Origin: Bog-950 sp035299425
Lineage (GTDB): Bacteria; Bacteroidota; Bacteroidia; Chitinophagales; LD1
Length of the DNA: 11,931 bases
Direction of reading: 5' to 3'
Assembly: GCA_035299425.1 (NCBI GenBank)
Contig: DATGWP010000186.1
Span: 1-11,931 of the forward strand
Both the position numbers and the translations under genes were made by a program. Positions 1 to 5,557 of this stretch are shown piece after piece. Position 1 is the stretch's first letter. Each line of letters begins with the position of its first letter. The notes under the pieces were generated by a model, which saw only the letters and a list, made by a program, of their open reading frames with translations, had not been told where the DNA came from and made no database searches.

Positions 1-74
1 TCAGCCACTACTCAATACCAACTACTAAAACCATTATGGCGTGCCCCCGCACCCCCGCTCAAATCCCCGCCGCG

Positions 75-161
75 GGGTCGGGCGTGCCGCGAGCGTGCCT
101 CGCGGCTGTCCGCTCCAAGCTGCTGCGGAAGAAACCGCCGCAGGCTTTCCGCTTCCATCCC
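75..161 (-). repeat. GCGGAAAGCC/GCAGCAGCTTGGAGCG dispersed repeat, copy 1
   Basis: Read on the minus strand, this shares a block order with 6985-7044: GGGAT.G.AGCGGAAAGCC, a GC-rich stem, CAGCTTGGAGCG, then CCCGACCC. This copy has an extra hairpin (CCGCGAG at 87-93 pairing with CTCGCGG at 99-105) in the part where the other copy has only a short ATAG spacer. Such elements are common in Bacteroidota intergenic DNA; their function is unknown. Confidence 0.7.
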
Positions 162-191
162 TCACGCAAATACACCCACACACTACCCTTT

Positions 192-242
192 TGCCATCCT
201 GAACATCCCGATAGCTATCGGGACTGCGCAGTGAAGGATCTT
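192..242. repeat. CCATCCTGAAC...GTGAAGGATCTT module with a palindrome insert
   Basis: The outer parts (GCCATCCTGAAC and GTGAAGGATCTT) resemble a short repeat frequent in Bacteroidota genomes. Between them lies a perfect 16-bp palindrome, CCCGATAGCTATCGGG (207-222), which could form a hairpin. It abuts the next repeat module directly. Recognition of the outer module is from general knowledge; the palindrome is read directly. Confidence 0.5.
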
Positions 243-315
243 GTATTGGCTGCTGGCTGTTAAACTCCCCTCCTTAATAAGGAGGGGTGGCTCGCTTCAG
301 CGAGACGGGGTGGTG
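241..315 (+). repeat. TTGTATTGG-tagged stem-loop repeat, unit R1
   Basis: The unit begins TTGTATTGGC, continues with GGCTGTTAAACTCCCC, a palindromic CTCCTTAATAAGGAG core, a small hairpin (CGCTTCAGCG) and the tail AGACGGGGTGGTG. Positions 255-292 match the reverse complement of 791-828 over 38 bp with one mismatch, so R1 and R2 are an inverted pair around the DUF559 gene. Confidence 0.85.
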
Positions 316-360
316 CTGCTCTGCACCTGCAACAGCAGGGTGGTGTTTGTATTTAAGCAC

Positions 361-391
361 TTGCATAATTCCCGCACATCCCCTACCTTCC
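361..391 (+). promoter_or_regulatory. Possible promoter of the DUF559 gene
   Basis: TTG at 361-363 is followed after 20 nt by TACCTTCC (384-391), which fits the Bacteroidota -7 element TAnnTTTG at six of eight places, and the start codon follows after 4 nt. The spacing is identical to the better promoter at 1166-1196, suggesting a leaderless transcript. Two mismatches make this tentative. Confidence 0.3.
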
Positions 392-395
392 ACAT

Positions 396-755
396 ATGGG
401 AAAAATGTATAACAAACCCACCCTGCTACCCAACCGCCGCCAACTGCGCACCGACGGCACATCGGCAGAAGCTGTGCTATGGAAACGCCTACAAAAAGCC
501 CAGCTTAAAGGCCGCAAGTTTCGCCGCCAGCATAGCATAGATAACTACATACTCGACTTCTATTGCCCCGAAGAGCGACTTGCAATTGAACTGGATGGAG
601 CCCACCACTTTACACAAGCCGGCAGCCTCAACGACTCTCACCGCGACCAACACCTGGCATCGCTCGATATAAGAGTATTGCGTTTCGAGAACCGGTTAGT
701 GTTTCAACACATCGATGCGGTTATTGCCGAGATAGAAAGCCACTTTGCCCCGTAG
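396..755 (+). CDS. DUF559 (YcjD-like) endonuclease-fold protein
   Basis: A 119-residue protein of the DUF559 family, which adopts a Vsr/PD-(D/E)XK-type nuclease fold. Family marks in order: an N-terminal helical part (TSAEAVLWKRL, about 22-32), KGRKFRRQHSIDNYILDFYC (38-57) with conserved Asp54, RLAIELDGAHH (61-71) with Glu65 and Asp67, RDQHL (83-87) and IRVLRFEN (92-99). Asp54, Glu65 and Asp67 are the likely metal ligands. The length is normal for the family, so it looks intact. A second Met lies three codons in (405), so the start is not certain. It stands alone between inverted repeats R1 and R2 and is not part of the downstream operon. The biochemical role of the family is not established; a link to the surrounding repeats is only inferred. 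Confidence 0.88.
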   Translation: MGKMYNKPTLLPNRRQLRTDGTSAEAVLWKRLQKAQLKGRKFRRQHSIDNYILDFYCPEERLAIELDGAHHFTQAGSLNDSHRDQHLASLDIRVLRFENRLVFQHIDAVIAEIESHFAP

Positions 756-763
756 CTTAATTC

Positions 764-828
764 CACCACCACCCCGTCTCCGCAAAGCGGAGCCACCCCT
801 CCTTATTAAGGAGGGGAGCTTAACAGCC
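764..828 (-). repeat. TTGTATTGG-family stem-loop repeat, unit R2
   Basis: This is the inverted partner of R1. Read on the minus strand it gives GGCTGTTAAGCTCCCC, the same CTCCTTAATAAGGAG core, a hairpin CCGCTTTGCGG in place of the R1 hairpin, and AGACGGGGTGGTG. It begins 8 nt after the DUF559 stop codon, so it could also act as a structured 3' end for that gene. Confidence 0.85.
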
Positions 829-850
829 GCCCACCACAGGCAGAGTAGTG

Positions 851-928
851 TTGTATTGGCTTGTATTGTATTATCCCTCCCCTGGGGGAGGCTTGTTTCA
901 TCCCGAGCTTGCCTCGGGAAGGTGGGGG
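851..928 (+). repeat. Repeat unit R3 with a CCCGAGCTTGCCTCGGG insert
   Basis: It begins with the TTGTATTGGC tag, followed by CCCTCCCCTGGGGGAGG and then the hairpin CCCGAGCTTGCCTCGGG, ending in GGTGGGGG. The 29 bases at 893-921 are identical to 10476-10504, so the same insert module sits in two different host repeats. Confidence 0.75.
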
Positions 929-934
929 ATGTAT

Positions 935-1030
935 TTGTATTGGCTGTTGGTATTTTAATCCCCTCCTTACTAAGGAGAGCCTGTCCCGAACGCTTTCGGG
1001 AGGTGACCGCTCGAAACGGTCGGGGTGGTG
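935..1030 (+). repeat. Repeat unit R4, long form
   Basis: Same orientation as R1: TTGTATTGGCTGTTGG, AATCCCCTCCTTACTAAGGAG, then a longer insert with two hairpins (CCCGAACGCTTTCGGG and GACCGCTCGAAACGGTC), ending CGGGGTGGTG like R1. It ends 23 nt before the vsr remnant. Confidence 0.8.
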
Positions 1031-1053
1031 ATTTATCCCTACCTTCGCCTCCC

Positions 1054-1131
1054 ATGGCCGACGTACACACCAAAGCGCAACGCAGCTACAACATGAGCAT
1101 GATAAAAGGCAAAAACACCTCTCAAAATTAA
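1054..1131 (+). pseudogene. vsr: 5' remnant of a vsr very-short-patch repair endonuclease gene
   Basis: The 25 codons read MADVHTKAQRSYNMSMIKGK followed by NTSQN and a stop. This matches the conserved N-terminus of Vsr endonucleases (pattern M.D.HT..QRS.NMS.IKGKNT). Vsr proteins are normally about 130-150 residues, so the whole catalytic part is missing. The break comes just after the KGKNT motif, where the composition shifts to AT-rich and the C-box promoter begins. Vsr nicks at T:G mismatches left by m5C deamination and usually travels with m5C methyltransferases, as found downstream. The rest of the gene is not seen in this window. What remains cannot encode an active enzyme. Confidence 0.75.
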
Positions 1132-1150
1132 TATTCTACATTCTTACAAC

Positions 1151-1181
1151 GTGACTTATAGTCCGTTGTCTCATACGTCAC
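1151..1181 (+). promoter_or_regulatory. C-box operator for the restriction-modification controller protein
   Basis: The site begins GTGACTTATAGTC CGTTG and ends TCATACGTCAC, with symmetric outer arms GTGAC (1151-1155) and GTCAC (1177-1181). The left half and centre match the well-known C-box pattern (GACTTATAGTCCGT) bound by C.Esp1396I-type controllers. The left half-site lies upstream of the -33 TTG and the right half overlaps it and the spacer. This fits the known C-protein logic in which the left dimer activates and the right dimer represses. Confidence 0.8.
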
Positions 1182-1196
1182 ACCGAAGTACATTTG
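1166..1196 (+). promoter_or_regulatory. Bacteroidota-type promoter of the C-M-ATPase-receiver operon
   Basis: TTG at 1166-1168 and a perfect TAnnTTTG element, TACATTTG, at 1189-1196 are separated by 20 nt. The start codon of the C gene is at 1201, 4 nt past the -7 element. Transcription should therefore start at or next to the ATG and give a leaderless mRNA, as reported for several C genes. No Shine-Dalgarno sequence is present. Confidence 0.7.
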
Positions 1197-1200
1197 TAAG

Positions 1201-1446
1201 ATGGCTAAAACCATCCAAGAAAAATTCGGAGAAAGAGTTAAAGAACTACGCACTGAGAAAAAAATCTCGCAAGAGAAACTAGGCAACATTGCAAATATAG
1301 ATAGAACATACATGAATAGCCTTGAAAATGGAAGGCGAAATGTTTCACTTGTTAATGTAGAGAAAATACTCAATGCGTTAGACGCTGACTTTTCCGAATT
1401 CTTCGATTCAGAAATTTTCAAAACCCCTAAGCGTAAACGCAAATGA
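1201..1446 (+). CDS. Controller (C) protein of an R-M system, XRE-family HTH
   Basis: An 81-residue single-domain HTH_3/XRE regulator, the usual size for C proteins. The five-helix DNA-binding domain spans about residues 5-66, with the helix-turn-helix near 23-43. The segment NIDRTYMNSLENGRRN (32-47) closely resembles the recognition-helix region of C.Esp1396I-like controllers. The C-terminus is short and basic (KTPKRKRK). It should bind the C-box directly upstream, first activating and then limiting its own operon so that methylation precedes the toxic or effector activity. The start is fixed by the promoter, which ends 4 nt before it. Its stop overlaps the methyltransferase start as ATGA (1443-1446), so the two are translationally coupled. 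Confidence 0.88.
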   Translation: MAKTIQEKFGERVKELRTEKKISQEKLGNIANIDRTYMNSLENGRRNVSLVNVEKILNALDADFSEFFDSEIFKTPKRKRK

Positions 1447-2648
1447 ATTATATAGACTTATTCGCCGGCTGCGGCGGACTCTCACTAGGTTTATACAATG
1501 CAGGCTGGCACGGCTTATTTGCTATAGAAAAAAGCCCCGACGCATTTAAAACCCTCGAACACAATTTAATTAAAACCCGCAATCACTTTAATTGGCCCGA
1601 ATGGTTGCCAAAGAAACCACATGACATTAAGAAGGTAATAGAAACCTACAGCAAACAACTTAAGGCATTGCGCGGTACGGTTGATATGGTAACCGGTGGA
1701 CCGCCTTGCCAGGGTTTTTCTACCGCAGGGCTAAGAAAGGAAACGGATGCAAGAAACAAGCTAATAGATTCTTATATAAACTTTATTGGGCTAGTAGAAC
1801 CTAAGATTCTCTTTTTTGAGAATGTAAAAGGGTTTACCATGGAGTTTGAAAAGAACGGAAAAAAAAGCAAACGTTATTCCGACTATGCAATAAGCAGGCT
1901 AAAAGAACTTGGATACGATGTACATCCTGAGCTAATAAACTTCTCTGAGTATGGTATACCTCAAAAACGTTGTCGCTTCATCCTAGTAGGTATAAGAAAG
2001 GATGTTGCCAAGGCAAAAAAAATTGCGGCTACACACTTTTTTGAACAGCTAAAGGCAAATAGAGAGAAGTTTCTTGTAAACAAAGGATTGGAGATAAGCG
2101 TGTCGTTAGAAGAAGCTATCTCTGACCTTTTAAAAACACATGGCACTAAACAATCAGAAGAGTTTAGAAGATTTAAAATGGGGTTATACGGCCCCGCGCA
2201 GAGTAAGTATCAAAAATACTTACGGGGCAAATTAACTACCACCGCTGAACCCGATAGCCATCGCTTTGCAAATCATAGCCCAGAGATAGAAAAACGATTT
2301 AAACTAATTACAAAATACACTACTCCTGGCAAGAACATTAGCGACGAAACCAAGATGAAACTAGGCATTAAAAAGCGTAATGTCATTGCTCTAAATTCAA
2401 AAGATTCTGCACCCACTATTACAACCTTACCCGACGATTTTATTCATTACGGCGAGGCTCGAATCTTAACTGTGCGTGAATATTGTCGTATACAGTCATT
2501 TCCTGATAACTACGAAATAAAGGCTGGTTACACAACTGGAGGGAAACGTAGAAAGAAGGACGTTCCGCGATACACCCAAATTGGCAATGCGATCCCTCCT
2601 CTCTTTGGGGAACAAAGTGGGTTCATTCTTAATGCAATATTAGAATAA
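1443..2648 (+). CDS. DNA (cytosine-5-)-methyltransferase
   Basis: A complete 401-residue m5C methyltransferase (Dcm/HhaI fold) transferring a methyl group from AdoMet to C5 of cytosine in a specific DNA site. Motif I is DLFAGCGGLSLGL (5-17), motif IV GGPPCQGFS (85-93) with catalytic Cys89, motif VI ENV (126-128), motif VIII QKRCR (174-178), and motif X TQIGNAIPP (378-386). The region between about 185 and 330 holds the target-recognition domain, so the site cannot be read from the sequence. LTVREYCRIQSFP (342-354) is the usual motif IX region. It is in the normal order and length, so it looks active. Its stop codon shares one base with the next start (TAATG at 2646-2650). It is the modification half of the operon. 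Confidence 0.95.
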   Translation: MNYIDLFAGCGGLSLGLYNAGWHGLFAIEKSPDAFKTLEHNLIKTRNHFNWPEWLPKKPHDIKKVIETYSKQLKALRGTVDMVTGGPPCQGFSTAGLRKETDARNKLIDSYINFIGLVEPKILFFENVKGFTMEFEKNGKKSKRYSDYAISRLKELGYDVHPELINFSEYGIPQKRCRFILVGIRKDVAKAKKIAATHFFEQLKANREKFLVNKGLEISVSLEEAISDLLKTHGTKQSEEFRRFKMGLYGPAQSKYQKYLRGKLTTTAEPDSHRFANHSPEIEKRFKLITKYTTPGKNISDETKMKLGIKKRNVIALNSKDSAPTITTLPDDFIHYGEARILTVREYCRIQSFPDNYEIKAGYTTGGKRRKKDVPRYTQIGNAIPPLFGEQSGFILNAILE

Positions 2649-5083
2649 TGGGGACTAAAAAAAAGGAGATGCCTCCACATTTTCGAACGCACGTTCATAT
2701 AAAAAACATTATTGGTAGCGAGCTTATCAATAATGATAACATTGCCATATTAGAACTAGTCAAAAATTCATTTGATGCGGGTGCGAAAAAAGTTGAAATC
2801 ACATTCAAGAATCTTAAAATCAATGACGATAAGCATGTAGATCTTTACTCCGATAAAACATCCAAAATTATAATAATGGATCGAGGTGTAGGAATGAATG
2901 AAGATGACATTCTTAATAAATGGCTAAACATTGCGTATTCAGCCAAAAAACAAAAGGGTGAAGAATTCGGTCGAGTTATGGCTGGAAATAAGGGAATTGG
3001 CAGATTTTCATGCGACAGACTAGGATCCTACCTTGACATTTTTAGTAGAAAAAATGGCGACTCGAAATTTGTTCATTTAAATGTAGACTGGACGAAATTT
3101 GATCAAAGTGATGAAAAGGCGGAAATTCAGAATATACCTGTAACAGTAGAAAAAATCACCGAACACCAACTTGAAACAAGATTTCAAGTAAAACCTTTTG
3201 CACAAGGAACTTATATCGAAATCAGCAAATTGCGTAGCGAATGGGTAACTCTTAAGGAAAGCAAGAAAAAAGCAAATAATAAAAAAGCAATTAAACTTGA
3301 ATGGGATGCAAAACACCTTTCCGATCTAAAACACTATCTGGAAAAATTGATTAATCCAAATCAAGTAATCGGAGAAGAGAATACATTTCAGATTGAGCTA
3401 AAAGTGCCAGAACTCCGACAAGAAGACAAAAAAAATGAAGAAGAAGACAAGTTAGATTTGGTAATAAATGGGCCAATACAAAATAAAATATTTACTTCTC
3501 TTTCTTTCAAAACAACCAGTATTGAGGTTACTATCGAAGTAAAGAACGGAATGAAAATTTTGAAAACCGTTCTTAAGGACAAAGGCAATGATATTTATGA
3601 ATTAGAAGAAAACATACAAGAGAATCCGGATTATAATAAAATAGATAGTGCTTTTTTAGTGATATACTTTCTAAATCCTTATGCCAAACAACATTTCAAA
3701 AGACAAACCGGCATGCATTCGGTTAATTTTGGATCAATACATTTATTTAAAAACGGCTTTCGCATATCTCCCTATGGGGATGAAGGTGACGATTGGCTGG
3801 GGTTAGAAAAAAGGAAAGGGCAAGGAACGCGTCGTTTTTTGGGCACTCGTGATATCGTGGGCCGAATCGAGTTGAAGGATCATAGCAATAGCTTCAAAGA
3901 GGTAACTAGTCGAGAAGGGCTCGTGCAAAATGATGCTTTTCGGGTTTTGAAAGATACTTTCTATTACACAGCTCATAAACGTTTAGAAAAATTTGTCGTT
4001 GAAGGATTGCATTGGGATAGTATACCAACGGAAGCACTGAAGGAAATTAACAAGAAGACTGACAACCCAGATTTTGCGGATAATCTGTTTAAAATGTCTC
4101 AGGAACAGAAGAGCGCATATGCCTTAGACGCAATTCGTTCCTTAGTTAAGCCTGGCGATAAGAACGTATTACACCTTAAAATACATCCTGAAGTTATCTA
4201 CTCATTAGCAGGAGAAGAAAGGGCAAAATTTGAAGAGGTCTATCAGGATTTTGAGAAATTTGGTGGTAACAAACTAGACCCAAATATTGAGAAGTCATTA
4301 GTTCAAGTAAAATCGCTACTTGAAAAAAAAGAAGAGGAGATTAGGATATTAAAAGAACAGCAGGTTATCGTTGACACTGAGGGCCTTTTTTCAAAGCCAA
4401 CGCAAGAAGATAGTAAGGAAATACAGGAAATACAGCATCATATTAATCAAGCCACAGGAAGGATACTAAGAGCTCTAGGTCTTCTTTTTGAAGGAGTAGA
4501 AAATAATAGTCCCAAAGAAGATATATTCAAAATTATTGATTTGGTAAGCTTTGAGACAAAAAAAATAGCGACAGTCTCACGGTTTGTCACTCAGGCGAAA
4601 TTCAATCTATTGTCAAGTGAAGTAACGGAGGATATTGTTAAATTTATTTTTGAATATATCGAGAATGTATATAAGAACTATTCTGATTTAAAGATTAACA
4701 AGCAGGTTTTAACTCCGTTCCTTTTTAAAAAGGGTGATGTGGAATTGATCCGAAATTTTCGTCCTATTGATATGATTTTTATCCTTGATAATCTTTTTGA
4801 TAATTCTTTTAAAGCAGGGGCAAAAAAGGTAGAAATTACTCTCGTTAATCTTAGTCCTAAAATTTTAGAAATGAGAATAAAAGACGATGGTAAGGGGTTA
4901 GATAAGGCCATCAAAAATGTCAATGATATTTTTAATTACGGATTTACGACAACCCAAAATATGGGCGGTACTGGGATTGGCTTGTATCATGTGAAAAATA
5001 TTATTCAAAAGATGAATGGAACTATTGAAATCAATTCAGATAATCACATAGGATTAGAATTTATTATACATTTAAAAAAATAG
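2648..5083 (+). CDS. Double-GHKL ATPase: Hsp90/MORC-like N-terminus, histidine-kinase-like C-terminus
   Basis: An 811-residue soluble protein with two separate GHKL ATP-binding domains. The first (about 20-200) has ELVKNSFDAGA (36-46; Glu36, Asn40), DRGVGM (78-83) and GNKGIGRFS (113-121). It is followed by a likely second Hsp90/MORC-type domain with the signature DDWLGLEKRKGQGTRRFLGT (381-400). A coiled coil follows (about 545-575), then a helical DHp-like stretch containing HH (597-598). The C-terminal HATPase_c domain (about 700-811) has LDNLFDNS (713-720), DDGKG (746-750) and GGTGIGLYHV (773-782). No transmembrane segment, nuclease or DNA-binding motif was seen. The N-terminal half resembles ATPases found in restriction contexts (MORC/MutL relatives); the C-terminal half looks like a sensor kinase and is followed after 3 nt by a receiver gene. 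I infer an ATP-driven sensor or effector that replaces a restriction enzyme. Confidence 0.82.
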   Translation: MGTKKKEMPPHFRTHVHIKNIIGSELINNDNIAILELVKNSFDAGAKKVEITFKNLKINDDKHVDLYSDKTSKIIIMDRGVGMNEDDILNKWLNIAYSAKKQKGEEFGRVMAGNKGIGRFSCDRLGSYLDIFSRKNGDSKFVHLNVDWTKFDQSDEKAEIQNIPVTVEKITEHQLETRFQVKPFAQGTYIEISKLRSEWVTLKESKKKANNKKAIKLEWDAKHLSDLKHYLEKLINPNQVIGEENTFQIELKVPELRQEDKKNEEEDKLDLVINGPIQNKIFTSLSFKTTSIEVTIEVKNGMKILKTVLKDKGNDIYELEENIQENPDYNKIDSAFLVIYFLNPYAKQHFKRQTGMHSVNFGSIHLFKNGFRISPYGDEGDDWLGLEKRKGQGTRRFLGTRDIVGRIELKDHSNSFKEVTSREGLVQNDAFRVLKDTFYYTAHKRLEKFVVEGLHWDSIPTEALKEINKKTDNPDFADNLFKMSQEQKSAYALDAIRSLVKPGDKNVLHLKIHPEVIYSLAGEERAKFEEVYQDFEKFGGNKLDPNIEKSLVQVKSLLEKKEEEIRILKEQQVIVDTEGLFSKPTQEDSKEIQEIQHHINQATGRILRALGLLFEGVENNSPKEDIFKIIDLVSFETKKIATVSRFVTQAKFNLLSSEVTEDIVKFIFEYIENVYKNYSDLKINKQVLTPFLFKKGDVELIRNFRPIDMIFILDNLFDNSFKAGAKKVEITLVNLSPKILEMRIKDDGKGLDKAIKNVNDIFNYGFTTTQNMGGTGIGLYHVKNIIQKMNGTIEINSDNHIGLEFIIHLKK

Positions 5084-5086
5084 CAA

Positions 5087-5557
5087 ATGCAAAAGTTTAA
5101 AATTTTATGGTTTGATGATGAGAAGTCGAATTATGAATTGATAAAGAAACAGCTCGAAGGTTTTACTATTAAGGAGCTTAATAAGCAGCTTGATGTCAAC
5201 ATTCAAGAAACTTTTGTTGATGAAGAAAAATTCGTCGAGTTAATTAAGGACGTGGACTATAGCTTAGTGGTAACTGATTTGAATTTGCTAAATGGTGCCC
5301 GTGGTAATTTACTCATCGAGTTCATAAGACAGCATAATGTGTTTGTCGATATTCTCCTATATTCCAGTAACCACAAACAATTAGATGAAGTTACATCAGG
5401 CGCTAATTTTGTGGAAGGCATTTATAGGTATGCATTAAATGATTTAGGTGCTTTAGCTGAAAAGGTACAAAAGGTAATGTTTCAGGTTCATTTAAAAGAG
5501 GGTTTTGTAATCAGACGATATGAATTATATAATGATACCTTAAGACAGAGACACTAA
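5087..5557 (+). CDS. Stand-alone receiver-like (response regulator) protein
   Basis: A 156-residue protein with a CheY-like fold. It starts KILWFDDE with the acidic pair Asp10/Asp11, has the probable phosphoacceptor Asp64 in LVVTDLNL (60-67), and Ser93/Ser94 in ILLYSSN (89-95) at the conserved Ser/Thr strand. The invariant Lys of receivers, usually in a KP pair, is not seen; IYRYALNDL (112-120) lies where it should be. No DNA-binding or enzymatic output domain follows; about 30 residues remain after the receiver. It starts 3 nt after the ATPase gene, so it is probably the partner of the kinase-like domain. Its 3' end overlaps the convergent glycosylase gene by 18 nt. Whether it is phosphorylated or only a binding module cannot be told from sequence. 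Confidence 0.75.
   Translation: MQKFKILWFDDEKSNYELIKKQLEGFTIKELNKQLDVNIQETFVDEEKFVELIKDVDYSLVVTDLNLLNGARGNLLIEFIRQHNVFVDILLYSSNHKQLDEVTSGANFVEGIYRYALNDLGALAEKVQKVMFQVHLKEGFVIRRYELYNDTLRQRH

Larger units (their letters stand above)
1..395. other. Repeat-filled non-coding stretch before the DUF559 gene
   Basis: No gene is supported here. The open frames across this stretch run through recognisable repeat modules and have no family resemblance. It contains a GCGGAAAGCC-type repeat (75-161), a module with a perfect 16-bp palindrome (192-242), a TTGTATTGG-tagged stem-loop repeat (241-315) and a small inverted repeat CTGCT/AGCAG just after it. The last 35 bases hold a possible promoter for the DUF559 gene. 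Confidence 0.6.

Noticed and set aside
36..263. 75-codon open frame on the plus strand
   Set aside because: It is read entirely through repeat modules and hairpins and has no protein-family features.
696..1073. Minus-strand frame opposite the repeats
   Set aside because: The translation follows the repeats (for example AVKLPSLIRRGG) and is an artefact of repeat reading.
745..1131. Long plus-strand frame ending with the vsr-like residues
   Set aside because: Only the last 25 codons, from 1054, resemble a protein; the rest is translated repeat R2-R4.
1449..1462. Second C-box-like string (TATAGACTTAT) at the start of the methyltransferase gene
   Set aside because: It encodes the conserved residues YIDLF of motif I and lacks the second half-site, so chance is enough.
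1443..5557. Search for a restriction endonuclease motif (PD-(D/E)XK, HNH, GIY-YIG, PLD) in the operon
   Set aside because: None was found by eye in the three proteins after the C protein; a divergent nuclease domain cannot be fully excluded without profile searches.
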